DNA of 64,000 nt from Ampelocalamus luodianensis (Eukaryota > Streptophyta > Magnoliopsida > Poales > Poaceae). Shown piece after piece: positions 12,260 to 25,726 of this stretch. The DNA lies in the NCBI GenBank assembly GCA_036346255.1, contig CM070619.1:42352342-42416341 (forward strand). The letters run 5' to 3'. Under the pieces are notes generated by a model, which did no database searches, had not been told where the DNA came from, and saw only the letters and a program-made list of their open reading frames with translations. Each line of letters begins with the position of its first letter. The first letter of the stretch is position 1. The translations under genes and the position numbers were made by a program.

Positions 12260-15200
12260 TGTGAGGACCCTGTTTATTCGGCTTGTACTGCTTAACCCTC
12301 CACTTGGTCCTAACAAAGACAAATCAAATAAACTAAGCTCTAGATATGTATACTTCCCTAAATGCAGATACACACTCACTACAAAATCATGCATCAATTC
12401 CATTCATTCACATAGAACCAAGCACAACAATAACTTAAAGGCATACATAATAATAAGAGAGTTAGTATAAAAAGAGAGCCATCCGCCAAAAGACATACAA
12501 ATAGATAAATACACAATGAAGCAAATGGCCATAAGATGGCGATAAACAAAAGCCAATCGTGTGCCTTTCACCCACAAGGCAACTAACTGGACCGCCAAGC
12601 TAATCGTCCCAAACACAAGAACACACTCACAAAAGTGAGGCCCTTGGGGCTCACCTTCTTCCTCTCGCAACAAAACAATTAAGATAGCATCCGAGTACAA
12701 AATTGTTTTTGTACTGCAAGACCGACGTGTGAGATAAATGTAACTATAATTAACTACATGCAAGCTTTATTTAAGTGGAGGAGGCTTTGACTTATTTTCA
12801 AGATAAAGCAAGTTTTCATTTACAATAAGGTAATAGATTCAAAGCAAGTTTGCAATTAACTTTTATTGTTCAAATAAAAGAGAGACAATTATAACAATAG
12901 GTAGATGATAACACTAACCTAGAAGTGACTAACCCATTAGTCACCACAACAATAGTATGAAGTACCCTTCATACCACCCATGTCAAGTTTAAGTTTTTAA
13001 AAGGTTGTAGTCTAGTTCTCATGAAATAACCAAGCGTGCCCATAACCTAGGACGAGGCTATTCGAATAGTTTTAACCTCGCAGGTGTACCAATGTACCCA
13101 CACGATAGACCGCTTTCCACTGTACCACTGTTAGCACACTTCCTTTGGTATGTGCATGGCTAAGTCTAACAAGACGCTTTCCAATGGACGATGCTAATTA
13201 AGAGCCGCAACCTACGGAGAAAGACACATTAGACACCCTAACCTCGCTCGCTAATGCTCCCTCCAAACACCACAAACACACACACACAGAACACACCCAC
13301 CACCAGCTCATAATTAACACCTCCTGCAGTACTTAGTCAAGAGAGGTCCCATATCCCCTCGTGGTTAGCACGCAACAATTGCTTGGATCAATGGCACAAG
13401 TAACTCGGTCCTTAGGGACTTAGGCACCATTCCAATCACACCCAACAGATCACCCAACATACCATTGTGCCCAAGCCAAGATATAATTTTGTTTTCGCTT
13501 TTGATTTGCAAAATGGTAAAACACAAGGGTTTGACATAATGGAATAATAATAGCATTTAGGTGATCAAGATCACCGACTAAGTCGATGATCGCCCAATAC
13601 TACCGATACTAGGCATGGCTAAGCAATATTTCTCCGAAATCTACTAAGTGACAAGAGCTCATCCAACGAACTCTAATCACCGCAAATAACCTAGGCTCAT
13701 GTAGTAGAGGATAATCATTTACCTATAGATTATGCAACTAGAGGATTAACTAATCAATTTAACAACAAATTAGCAATGCATACATAGAAGTTAAACAAAA
13801 TATTAGACTTTAAAAGTAATGGGATCAAATGGGAAATGATCAAACTGCTTGCCTGGGAGCTGCTGTTGCTCAATAGGCTGCTGAGGGTCACTCTCGGGGT
13901 TACCGCAAATGTCGAAGCCTAAGCGAAAAGCAAAAATAAGCGAGAACAACCAATAAGACGAGCAACACTTAAACAAAAGAGCAAGCAAAATTTATCCAAA
14001 TGCGACGAAATTTATACACAAGGTAGTCTAAGGTCCTATCTAACCTTATGAACAAGAACTAACTAAAAAGGATTAGTGAAGAAAAAGATATGATCTAATA
14101 CTCATTTTCGGCCAAAATGCTACACTTAATTAGTACTGTTCATAAAATATTTTCTACAGTGATTTGGAAGCTGAAACTTTTATGGTAGTTAGCTACTGGT
14201 ATTATAAGGTTACATGTAAATTTTTGGGTCATTTGGAGTTATATTGAAAGAGTTATGATTTGTCTAAATTGTTTAGGGTATTAAACTAAAATATGATCCT
14301 TATGATTTTTAAAAACAGTAAAATTTGTGCAACCAATTTTCCTAGCAAATACACTAGCAGTGGAAGTTAATCCAATCGGATTCATACAAAAATGAGCTAT
14401 AGATAAAAATATATGCATTTTACAAGTTTGCTAAAAGTTCTGAAAAATAGTATTAAGTTAACTTGCTTACTATTTTTGAGAATGGTTTTCCAGGGTTGAT
14501 CATGGTCTCTAATTATTTTTCCATCTAATTTCAAGTTATAAGGAAGCTAACAAAATTGGTTTCACTAAAAATTGATTTTCAGAGAATTAGTTATGCAATT
14601 TACAAGTTAATTGCCAATTTTAGAATAACAAGTAAAACCTATTTCTAAACCAATTTTAAAATCTGTTTTCTGGAGCCGGACTAAACTTCTATCCATTTTT
14701 AGATTAAAGTACAGTTCAAACTAAAGCTAACAAAATTTGAATCAACCTAATTGGATTTAAAATGAATTAGCTATGCATTTTTTAAGTTTAATACCTTTTT
14801 CGGTTTGCAAATAAAGCTCTCGGATAAACCAAAAATCCAAACCGACGTGGCGAACTCGGGCCGTTGATCTTGCATCACACGGCCCGAGCGCTCGACAGCG
14901 CGCGCGCAGCGCGAGGTCGCGACGGTGGACCGCTGACCAGGATCCAACGGTCCAGATTGAACCACGCCGACGCGCTTGAAAACGCGAGCGCGGCATGATA
15001 CGGCCGTGGACCGCCGATCTCAAGATGGACGGCCACAAGCAACGTGACAAAGGTACGCCGCAGATCTAACGAAATCTTGACCGAGATCTACGGACGGACG
15101 GCGCACATCGGGCCACGCCATCACGCTACCGCGATCCGACAACAAGCCCGATGGCTTCACGCAAAACGCCGGCGACCAAAGGCACACGCGCGCGAGTGAA

Positions 15201-16746
15201 TGCGTAAATGGGTGCGCAATAGCATTGCGCACTTTCCGTACCACCCACACCGACGGTGGTGGACAGGCAGATACGCGCGACGGCGGCGGCGCAGTAAAGA
15301 CGACAACGACGACAAGCGAAAAAGAGCTCCGCAATGGTCCATTCAAGCGGTGCTCGAGCATCTAGGGGCTACCAGGAGCTACCGACGACGCGGAGGTGCA
15401 GAGGAGGTCGGAGCAGCCCGCGACGACGCACCGCGACGGAGCGCAGGAAGATGACGGGAGCGGACGGCCCGAGCAAAACCAACCACACCGCCATCAAGAT
15501 GGATTCCAAACGACTCCAGGATGCTACCAGAGCAAGGAATTGAGGGGAGAAAGCCTCACCGGCACTGGAGACGAAGAAGGGCGCTCGCGGCCGATTTGGG
15601 GGAAATCCAAAATCTCGGTGCTCCCGCTGCCGCAACCTGAAATGGAGCGGGTGTTAAGCATCACCGAGGTGAGGAGAAGCAACAGGAGCAAGGAGGGAGC
15701 CAGGGAACCACTGGAGCATGGCCTTCACCGACAAGCTCCGCGGGCAACAATGGTGGCGAGGAGATTTTGAGCGCTCGGGAGCTCCACAAGGGCAGTGGGT
15801 GCACGGGAGAGCTCAAGAGGTGCATAAAGGAGGACAAGGGAGGACAAAGGGGGCTTACGTAGGAGAGGGAAACAAGGGGCACCCGCAACAAGCCTCGATG
15901 CCCAAGTCCACCGCGGGACGCTGAGCGCGATGGGAGCAGCGAGCGGAGACTTTGGAGCGGCGGCGACGACGTGCATTTAATGCGTTGCGAGGGACCCGTT
16001 GGACCGCGCCGAGTGGACACGACGCGCCGCGCTCCACGCCGCAAGACGCCATGGTGCGTTGCTCGCGCGAAGCAGAGGAAGGCGACGACTGCCACCGTCC
16101 GATCGCATCCGGGCTGGGCCGCGATCAAGTTGAAACAGACGGCAAACGTGGGTCGCGCGATGGAAATCCAACGGCCGACGACGCGCGCGCTCGACCGCCG
16201 GTGCGATTAGTGGGCTCGGCCGAGTCAAGTGATCCACCCGAGCCCGACTCGAGTCCAATGAACAAAGCAAACCGATTAGGTTTTGATTTTTGAACTGAAA
16301 CTTTGGGGATTTAATTGAGGCATCAAATCAACTCCAAAATTTATGAAATTTTAACTGGAGCTTCCTGACTTAAGGATTAACCTTCCATAAAATTTCCAGA
16401 GATTTTTGTGCACTGGGATTTTCTCAAGAAATTCCGAAGGCTAATTCAAAGGTTTGACTGTTGTTTGACTTGCCTCTAAAATATTTCAAACAATTTCTAA
16501 AATTATGAAATAATTCAGAGGTGTTACTACAACCCTAGAACCCAGGAAAATTATTACCAAGGGTTTGACATAAGATTTGACCAAGGAGGTTGTTGACTTG
16601 ATAAATGAGGGTTTTGATTTTGAATTTTCCAAATTTCTTTTACAAGAATTTTCAGAAAAGTTCAAAAGCACAAGGATGTAAGAAAAGTTTTAATTTACCC
16701 TCAATTTCTTACATTTGAAACACAAGTTGAAATTTGGGATGTTACA
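12260..16746 (-). mobile_element. 5' LTR (family A, about 4.5 kb) of the minus-strand gypsy element
   Basis: The plus strand starts TGTGAGGACCC and ends GGGATGTTACA, i.e. a TG...CA LTR beginning TGTAACATCCC on the minus strand. It shares long collinear blocks with the LTR at 26329-30720, for example tttatggtagttagctactgg near 14180 and tttatggtagctagctactgg near 28280, and the GC-rich cores at 14.85-16.25 and 28.74-30.18 kb. Many long overlapping ORFs in the core on both strands reflect GC content and are not genes. Confidence 0.85.
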
Positions 16747-17942
16747 TGAGGCGAAGGAGGCACGATGCTTGAGGCAACACTCCCTGGACAACGAATTGGC
16801 ATACATTAAAAAAAACATGACAAATATAGTATAAAAGCATCACATAATCCGCCCTAGCATGATTATGCAAAAACGATCCAAATAATTATGCAAAAACGAT
16901 CCAAATAACTTGATTCTACCGATCAACAAACCCGTTGTCCCAGTAGTAAAACAGCTCTAACTTATTCATCCGGACTCCAAATTGGACCAACTAAGATTTT
17001 CTAGAATTCTCACGAAAAAACCTACAACTTCCTAGCTATGATGAACCTCTGATTCTACAGTTTTCTACCTCGTTTCTTTCCCACGAAGACCGTGCTAGAA
17101 TCTGTCAGGACAGTCTGCTTCACAATTTTATAACTTTAATTCTAAAACTCGAAAATATATCAATGATACCAGTTCTGGAAACTACACAAAATTTTCTAAA
17201 TTATTCAAGTTGTCACTATATTTTAATTTTGCAATCTACTATATGAAACTAACTCATCTTCACGACATCTGCTAGCTACGTCCAGATTCTGGACAGCGAC
17301 ATTCCTAATGTCATATCTTTTAGCTCGCTACTCAGATTCTAATGATCCAGACCTTCCTAGAAACCTAATGAGATTATCTAAATTTTCTCTAATTGGACCG
17401 ACCTCTGAATCCGAGCCTAAATACCCCGAATCTCCCACACAAGGTTCTGCATCCAATCTTGACGAACTAGGGCACACTAAAAACTAACTTCCCCTAATCA
17501 AAATGATCTGCAAACTTAACAGTGACTAATCCATGGAAAAACCTAGGGATTTATAGGGTTTACCCTTGATGAAAACAACGGATCACGAGAACCCGCGAAC
17601 AACCTCCTCTTTTTCTTCCTTTCTTCTTCTTCTCCTTCCTTCCTCTCCTTCTCCTGCTCCTCTCCTCCTTGTCGAACTCCTTCCCCTTCTGAGCAGCAGA
17701 CCCGGCTAAGGTAGAGCGACAGCAGGTAGGGGCGACGGCGCCCTAGGGCAAGGGGCAGGGGGCGCAGATATGCAGTGGGGTGGCAGCTAGGACAAGGTTG
17801 TCGCTCAACTCTTTTATCGCACCACCACCTTGGACCTCTGGTGCCATGGGCGGTGAAGCCCATGGCTTAGGTTTTCTTCCTTTTAGGAAAAACTCCTCTA
17901 AATACTTTTAAATTTTTCTCTAATGCGTTTCGGGATATTACA
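16747..17942 (-). mobile_element. Truncated gypsy-type LTR fragment
   Basis: The right end reads CGGGATATTACA at 17931-17942, so on the minus strand it starts TGTAATATCCCG like the other LTRs. The interior has the same style (gene-poor, with a C/T-rich block at 17600-17700). The left side is cut at the edge of the LTR ending at 16746. No target duplication was found. Confidence 0.5.
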
Positions 17943-18043
17943 TGTTGTGTTAAGTATAGGTGACTCATATCCTAAGCAAGGGGTGACTTTAACGGATAAG
18001 AATCAAGATGGAGATGATTAAGTATAAGTGGCTCATATATTAA
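17943..18043. other. Short unassigned spacer between LTRs
   Basis: 101 bp with a degenerate internal repeat: gtgttaagtataggtgactcatat and gattaagtataagtggctcatat. No gene. Its last five bases, ATTAA, are the left target-site candidate of the LTR that begins at 18044. Confidence 0.4.
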
Positions 18044-19325
18044 TGTAACATCCCAACAAATTGGTCTGTTTTTGAAGTTTTAAAAGTAAAAATAACCATT
18101 TGAATTTTTCATGTTAAAGTCAAAGCTTAATTTGAATTTTTAGAAATTTAAAATATTTAATATGAATAATATAAACTTCAATTAAATTAAAAGTTGTTTT
18201 ATTTGAGTTCCTAGTGTTCCATAGAATTTTATGGGAATTTTTCGTATTTAGTTGCTATTTATTTGAGCTCAGTTTTATTTATCTCTTTTTCCTAAATTCA
18301 GAAATCCATTTAAATTCCGGAATTATCTTTGGGCTGAAATTCTTTTCCCTCAGCCCATTCTCTTTCACTTTCGGCCCCATCCAAATTTCTTTCCCCGGCT
18401 GTTTTTCTTTTCTCGGGCCCCAGTCCTTCAGCCCGACCCAGCCCGCTTTCTTTCCATGCTCCCGTGCACGCCAAGGCCCAGCCCGTCCTTGCTTTTCTCT
18501 CGCGCCAAACCGAGCGGCCGCTTCAGTCCTTCGGTTCGCCAGCTTGGCCCGCTCCCTTTCCTTCCCTTGTGCGCCTTAGTCCAGCCGAGCCAAGCTAAGC
18601 TAGCCCAGCCCTCCCTCTGTTCACCGCGCGAGGGACCCGGTTGTCAGGCCGCTAGTGCCACGGGAGCTTCGTCTTCAACCGGGACTCGCCCTCCCGTGTC
18701 CGAGCAAAACACGCCAGGGCCGCGCCGTTCTCATCTCGGACACCCCCATCCCCAACCTATTTAAGGCCGCCTACCCGCGTCAATTTATTCGCCCGGCCTT
18801 CCTCCCCTCAAACCCTAAGACATCATCCTCAATCCCAATCTCATTGCGTCGGATTTCATCCCAGACCGAGCGCCGCCGAAGCTTGTTCGCCATCGGATTT
18901 CACCGTCGTCAGTGCCTCCCCGTCCGAGCCATCACCTCCGTTGGAACCGCGAAGCGGCGTTCTACGCCGTGACACCATCCCCATCATCCGAGGACCCCTA
19001 CATCACCGTCGCCTTTGTTGCCCAAATCCGGCCGTCGGCCACCTTCTTTGCTCCTCGTCTATGCGCGTCATAAGGTGTCCCTTGTCCTCCTCGTCTAATC
19101 CCCCACACCCTCTTTGCTCCTTTGCGGCCGAATTGCCGCAGCCGTGCTTCTTGTTGTTCTTCGGTCACCTCCATTGTGCCGCCGCCTCGGATGGTCTTCG
19201 GTCCCCTCGAGCAGCTTCTGGTGATCCCCAAGCCACCTCCAACTCGGTGCTCCTTTTTGTTCTTCTTCGGACGTCATCCAAACACCATCGTCACCATGAG
19301 CTGTGAAGCCGGCCGCAGGCCATGT

Positions 19326-20752
19326 TGTTGAAAATGAGAGTAATATTTTAATTCCAGATTTTAGTAGAAGGTAAATAGCGTAAAAGACTAATGATACATA
19401 AATTAGTACTGACAGCTGGCAACTTATTGTATTTCGTAATATATGAAAAAACAGGATGTAAACAAGTCAATCAGCCACACGAAAGACTTACGGATAGGGG
19501 TGAAAAATGGTAAAGGATAATCCGCTTTATCCGATATTCGTATCCAGAAAACGCAAATGTGGAAAGTAAAACCCGCATTCGGCTACTGCTCATATCCGTA
19601 TCCGATTCGTGTTATTCGATCCGGAAAAAACCCGGATAGTATCCGAAAAAACAAATACTATTCGGGAAAAACGAATACGAATACTATCTGTTTTTTCCCG
19701 GATACGAATACAAATACTATTTGTTCTACTGAGATTTGTCGCAAAAGTTGTAGGATATTCGCATTCGACCGAATTGAGTACATATTCGATTCGAATTCAT
19801 ATTCGTTACGACATTCGATTCGTATTCGTATTCGAGAATGTTCGATTCGATTCGCTTAAAAAAATAGGATTCGATCCGTATTCGCTTAAAAAATAGGGAT
19901 TCAGATTCGATTCGGGACTATTCGATCCGCTTCCATCCCTACTTACGATGTGTCTCATGAAAAAGCAGAAGCAGCCAGACTGATACAAAGGCGAAACATA
20001 GATGTCGAGTAATGAAGTGGTCGCGCAGATGCGCCGTCGTAATCCTTATTGCCGCCTCCCGTGTAGGTCTTCACGGCAGCAACGACTCAGAGATACCGCT
20101 CCCCTTCTTCACGATGTACGCGAGAAGAAGAGTCGATTTAGATTCGCACGACGCAATACAACAAAGACAAAGTTTTCGAAGGAAGGAAGAATGAATGGAG
20201 GCTATTCTTCTATGCGCTATGCTCTGAACGTCTTCAGGCATATATATAGAGATGCAGACTAGTAACTAACAGATTAAACAATTATTTATCTACAGATAAC
20301 TGACACGCTTAACCAGCCATTTACTTATTAGTAACTGACACATTTAACCAGCCATTTACCCACTGGTAATCTGTCTGTCATCATCACCCAATAAAACCTC
20401 AAATTCAAACATTTGAATCTCATTCAAACAAAGAGAGAGAGAGATATGTATGGTTCAGCAAAAATAAGGTGAACTTGGTCTGCAAAGTGGCGCGCCACGT
20501 CACGGCACGGTCGCGCGTCACAAGTCACGCGATTTTTCAAACGAAAATACGCGAATACGCGCGCATGCGTGTGTGTGTTTAGCCTAAGCTCTCCTTGTGC
20601 CACCCACATCCATGTGTTACAAGTTTCAAAGAGCGACAAAGACTCAACCTTATATGTTAGTCACCTCCACCTTGCCTTAGTAATATGGTACTAAGCCATA
20701 AATGCTTTGGAATTATAGAAAGTGAGTCACTCATATGGGCCAATTTCTAACA
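19326..20752 (-). mobile_element. Solo copia-type LTR, 1.43 kb, with CATGT duplication
   Basis: The plus strand starts TGTTGAAAATGAG and ends GGCCAATTTCTAACA; on the minus strand it starts TGTTAGAAATTGG, a common Ty1/copia LTR start. It is flanked by CATGT at 19321-19325 and 20753-20757. No internal coding region accompanies it. It carries a nested hAT-type MITE at 19495-19941 and a GA-rich run near 20435. Confidence 0.85.
19495..19941. mobile_element. hAT-type MITE nested in the solo LTR
   Basis: The ends are TAGGGGTGAAAAATGG and GCTTCCATCCCTA. The interior (447 bp) is made of repeated CGATTCG / GTATTCG / CCGGATA words, a composition typical of hAT MITEs. The flanks are CTTACGGA (19487-19494) and CTTACGAT (19942-19949), an 8-bp duplication with the last two positions changed. 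It encodes no transposase. Confidence 0.75.
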
Positions 20753-20763
20753 CATGTCTCCTT

Positions 20764-22298
20764 TGTCAGAGGATCAATGATAACCGACTAGAGGGGTCAA
20801 TATGAGGTTTCTAAATTTAATCGACCAAATTAAACTTAGAACTAAATAGTTCTGGCAATTACTTCGTAACACAATAAAAATGAATGAACTATCAAGCAAC
20901 TTTCTACAATAAAGAGCTAATGTCAATACTAGATATAATTCTAGCTACGCAATTTAACACAAGATAAATGCTAGAATTATAAGTGCGGAATAAGTAAAGA
21001 CAAGAAGTAACCACGAATGAGACAATGAAGGTTTTTACCGTGGTATCGAAGACTTGCCGGTCTTCACTAGTCCACGTTGAGGAAGCTTGACCAAATCAAG
21101 CCGGCTCCACGAATTAAGCTTTCCCTCGATCACTATTGGTTGTTCTTCCTCCGCTCTGGAGATGGTGAACACCGAACCACTCACAATCTCGGGACCGGAC
21201 CTTTTCACAATCTTCTTTGAAAAGATCACCGGACTTGCACCGCCAAACCGTCTAGGAGACGGCAATCTCCGAGAGTAACAAATCAACGATTCTTTGCTTG
21301 AAGATGCTCAAGTGCCACAAAGATCAAACTCTAATAAATGCACTCGGAAAAACCTCAACAACCTTTGCAAGATGAAATCAATGCTCTCAAGAATGTAGGA
21401 ATAAGCAAAGGGGGTCAAGAGTGTTAAATGAGGTTCAACAACATATATTTGCTGCAATGGGTGAGGTATTTATAGCCTCAACCCACTACACTAGCCGTTG
21501 GAGCACGAAACCCCGAAATGTGGTTAGTCCGCAGGTATGTGGCCGGTCAGTCCGGACTTCTAAAATAACGGTCGACTGCTCCGCATTAAATGCGTAAAAA
21601 CTATCCGTTACGGTGAGATCCGATCAGACCGCAGGTATGTGTCCGGTCAGTCCGGACCCAGATATTTAGCAAAACACAGAAAAAATACTCCTCTGGAAAA
21701 AGCTAACCGACTCGACCGAGGTCCGCCATCCGCACAAAAGCCGCCGGTCATCCAACTCGAGAAAACACAAATCTTCCTTCTCGAAAGTCGATCGACCTCA
21801 ACCCGAGGTCCGGCCACCCAGATTTAGCCATGGTTAGTCCGCCTAGGAAAAACAGAGAATGAGCTTTCGGAAAAAGTCGACCGCGTTGTTGGGCGGGCTA
21901 ACGGTCACCCAACCTATCAACGCCAAATACCCAAACCTTGAAGATAAAACACATTAAAATAGAGGCTGCACCATTTCAAATGAAACCGAGTTTAAACCAA
22001 TCAAGACTTGAGCAATTGTGGCATCTTTAGCTTTCAAGCTACTGGACAATTGATCCCTCGTTATAGTACGGTTTCCTATTCTACTAATCCGGTCTTTTAC
22101 TCTCCATTCTCCTAGACCGGTAAAGAAAGAAAAAGTTCTATTGACTAGCTACCTTTGCCTTGACCGAGATGATGTGCTTTAGAGTTCTTTCATATATTTC
22201 CAATGACAACCCTATCAACATCTTGACAAAACGAGTTAGTGCAAAACACATGGTTATCATAATTACCAAAACATTACACATGGGGCCTAGATTCTTCA
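20764..22298 (-). repeat. 3' LTR of the large copia element
   Basis: Collinear with 35298-36855. Mutations are concentrated in the 21.5-21.95 kb part, where copies of a GGTCAGTCCGG word present in the other LTR are altered or lost. It ends (plus strand) AGATTCTTCA next to the polypurine tract. Confidence 0.92.
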
Positions 22299-22312
22299 AT
22301 CTCCCCCTTTTT
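22299..22312 (-). promoter_or_regulatory. Polypurine tract of the copia element
   Basis: The minus strand reads AAAAAGGGGGAGAT immediately before the LTR start TGAAGAATC, where plus-strand DNA synthesis is primed. A second similar tract (AAAGGGGGAGAAGA) lies near 22776-22790, just after the stop of the additional ORF. Confidence 0.8.
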
Positions 22313-22804
22313 GGTAATTGATGACAACCTCATTAAGAAGATGGAGTAATTTGAACATACAAAAAGTTTTGAGCAAGATGTATGTTCTATGACATGAAAT
22401 AGCATGTGAGATGAAGCAAAATAGGGGATATAAAATTAGCACATTGCTAGCTAAGTCACTAAAAGTGATAGGAAGCTCCCCCTGACTATATGCAAAGATT
22501 CATGTTCTCTTGTAAATTAAATTTGGACTGAAAGAGTAACATCATAAACAGAATAATCAATAGAGATTCAAACATTCAACCAAGCTCACAAATTAAGATC
22601 ATAATATAACATTCTCACTATTTAAGATCAGAGGTTTAATAAGCCCAAAAAGATAACGAACAACACAAGCTTATCCTCAATCCTATTACACATAGAGTCC
22701 AAAACATAGTGAGTAGAACACTGTAGTATTATCAATAATAGCTATATAGAAATATATAGATATATATATAGGTCTTCTCCCCCTTTGGCATCAAATACCA
22801 AAAG

Positions 22805-24256
22805 CTAAGAGGTAGGAGGAGGAGGGGCGTCAGTTGAAGTGGAAGGAGCTGCTGGAGAAGGATCAACACGACGGCGACGAGAATAGGTGACGCACTGCTC
22901 AATGGACGAGACATGAGTCAAAATCGCGCTGAGAAGCTCGAATCTCGTAAACCCAACCACCAACTCGATCTAGCGGCAAAGCACGGCAGTTGTTGGAAGT
23001 ATCGTGGCACTGACGAGTATCCGAGCTTGATAATGGCGATCAATGGTATCCATGCGATGATCAAGAATCTCCATGCGACGATCCACAACATCAAAACGAG
23101 ACTATAGTGGTGATTCCTTTGTGCGAGTTTCCATCAAAAGAGGATCAAGTCCACTCTGTTCTTTGAGGTCGACCGAGGAAGTTCTCGAGGTTCATTGTCA
23201 CCGGAGGGCTTGCCTTTCCAAAGGCCGATTCTCAAATCACGCTGATGATCACCTTCAGGCTTGTATTGTTTGTGAGGAAAAGGAAGTGCACCATTGAAGT
23301 CAGTCACCCTATGAATAAGTCGCATGATATAAGGTGCATAGTACATTCTCTTTCCCAAGTCACCTTTGCAAGTCGCCATTTACCAAAATAAGATGCATGA
23401 TGTCAAACTTCTTGCCATGCATCACAGAGTCAATAACATTCCAAGCATGACCGCGAATAGCGTCATTGTTGCCGCTCCTAGGCAAGATGGTAGCTCGTAT
23501 AATCCTATTAATGACACTTGGGAGTGGTAATAAACCAGCGACTTTTCCAGGAACATATCCAGCATAATTCTGATCATAGAACTGCGTCTGTGCTGGAGTC
23601 TGAAGGACGGGCTCAAGATGAAGCTTGACATAATCCCTGTGAGGCAGATTGAGAGCCTCCTCAAAGTGTCGCTTGGTGGCTGAGTAGCGCTTGGAACTAG
23701 TCATCCAGGTAAGGGTGGAAAAATTGGGGGCAATATGAACTGTGGCATAAAACTATCGAATAATATCTTCATTGAAATTACACTTGACACTGACTATGCC
23801 ATCCACTCCGGCAGAACGAAAACGAGAGTAGAGACCTTCATAGCGTGTTTGCTCATTGAGGTAAGCCCAATTGATGTATTTCTGAATGGCAAATTGCTTA
23901 TGAATGATCACATGGTTGTAGGTATCTTCCTGAAACAAGGTGTGAAACCTGGAGTCGGTGACTGTTCTTGGCATTGCATATTGATTCTTTTGTCTGAGCC
24001 GCATAAAGTCCTCATTCTTAATGGATCGAAGGTCGACTCGAGGTTCTGGTGGAAATTGCTGCTCGGCATCATCTTCTTGAGAATCTTCATCCATGTCATC
24101 ATGAGCACTAGGCACAGAAGATTCAGTAGGAGATAGCTGCACTTCATCGCTGTCAGAGTCACTGTGTTCAATAGGAGGGCGATGAGTGGCTTGCCGGGAA
24201 GGACGGGAGTGGGAGGAAGATGCCCGGGGATCACCATCTGTCTTGGTCCTTGCCAT
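22805..24256 (-). pseudogene. Additional sense ORF downstream of copia pol, broken
   Basis: Starts at ATG 24256 (MARTKTDGDPRASSSHS) with a Ser/Asp/Glu-rich N-terminus (HSDSDSDEVQLSPTESS). A structured region follows with YINWAYLNEQTRYEGLYSRF, TLTWMTSSKRYSATKRHFEE, INRIIRATILPRSGNNDAI and MHGKKFDIMHLILV. It continues with MATCKGDLGKRMYYAPYIM and a basic/Pro-rich tail ending at TAG 22805-22807. One in-frame TAG at about 23753 and a frameshift near 23375 disable it. The style resembles the 'putative plant transposon protein' ORF found after or beside plant retroelement pols. SIRE/Maximus elements carry an ORF in this place, sometimes called env-like. I see no clear membrane segment, so I do not call it an envelope. 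Confidence 0.7.
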
Positions 24257-25726
24257 GAGGTCTGGAGAAGAAGCAAGACTCGATAAGTAAATAGGGATTG
24301 AAAGAGGAATCAACTGGGTGTTTGTTCGCGGTGGACGGCACGATCGCGATTTACACGTCGGTCGATCGCATAACGATCGATCGCGTATGACCACCGGTCA
24401 GACCGGACCTGATAGAGAAACTCTAGTAGATCAATCAATCACACGATATCAATGCAAGGAGCCACTAGAAACATACATTGACGCAGGGAAATCAATGTAT
24501 GTATTGAAGACCCAAGGAATCAAGAGGAATACCCGAGATTTAGATCTAGATTCGAAACACGGGAACTAGAGAAAGAGAGGAAAACCTTGAAGCCGGGCTG
24601 GAGGCAGCGATGGAGAGGAGAGCAGCCGGCATAGGCGGGGAGTCCTGCGGTGGCAAGGAGGACAACCGGTGGCGGGAAAAAAAGGGGCCGGCGTGGGCGC
24701 CGTCGACAGCGATGGGAGAGAGGAACCGACGGGAGAGAAAAGAGGGGGGTTAAAGTGAAACCGTCGGTGGGGGTAAAGAGAAATAACTGAGGTAGGTGAA
24801 TCCATCTTGAATGCCAGGTGCGGTCAGACCGACGAGAGAGGAGCGGTTAAACCGGGGAAGAGCCTGCGGGTTGACCGGACTATGAACTGCGGGTTGACCG
24901 CACAGAGAAGGAAAAGGCTGAAATTTTATGTTTTCCTTGCTCCACAAAGTTAGCACAAATATTAAAACCATCTTGGAGCAATTTTGAACGAGATTAAGTC
25001 AAAAAAAGATTCGAACAAGGATTTTTAAAGAAAAAGAATAATTTTTATGAGAGATTTTGGAAGAATCGAGAGAACCAAACCAATGGAATTTTTAAAAGTG
25101 AGTAGATGTATGAGAGACTATCTTGAGTCAATGTATGTGAGAAAACATTGTCCAAATAGCAATACTCATCATATGCTAGAAAGGTGACTTTGACAATTTT
25201 CGGGTTTTGGGTTACTTTTGGTGAGATTCAAACTCAAATAACTTTGATTTGATTAGGAGTTTGAAAAACACAACAACACAAAAAAGGTCACAAATAACTA
25301 TCTTGAGGGTTTTTTTATAGCACTAACAAATTCCTTTTGAAATAGATTTTGGATAAAAATCCGTTTTTGGTCAAAAACAAGATACATGAGAACAAAGGTT
25401 TGGGCAAGGATTGATTTTTCATTTGAAATAGATAATTTTTTAGTTCTTTTCAACCAAAAACTTTTGAAATACAATATATTATAGGAATAACTTGTTTTTC
25501 AAGAGATCTGGTAGATAAAGACTAGAAGTATACTTTTGACAAAAAAAAGGGTTCATTTTAAAGAAAAAGAGTTCTAGCATAATTTTCAGTATGTGCACAT
25601 GTAAGGATGTGATATACATGAAGATTGTATAGCACTCCCCCTATATGTGTTTCCCATCTAAGTTCTTGAATCAAGAGAACCAAAGAGAGAATCGAGTTCA
25701 AAAGAAAATTCAAGAACATAATGCAA
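24257..25726. other. Non-coding spacer of the copia element between pol and the additional ORF
   Basis: Purine-rich on the plus strand, without a supported ORF. It contains scattered GGTCAGACCGG-type words (24390-24410, 24820-24900) that also populate the LTRs. No boundary of another insertion was found. Confidence 0.5.

Noticed and set aside
15020..16293. Many long overlapping ORFs on both strands
   Set aside because: They lie in the GC-rich core of a 4.5 kb LTR. Arg/Ala/Pro-rich products in all frames are a GC effect and are not kept in the sister LTR at 28.7-30.2 kb.
23735..24136. Plus-strand 133-codon ORF
   Set aside because: Antisense shadow of the post-pol ORF of the copia element, whose sense frame has continuous protein-like sequence across 1.4 kb.
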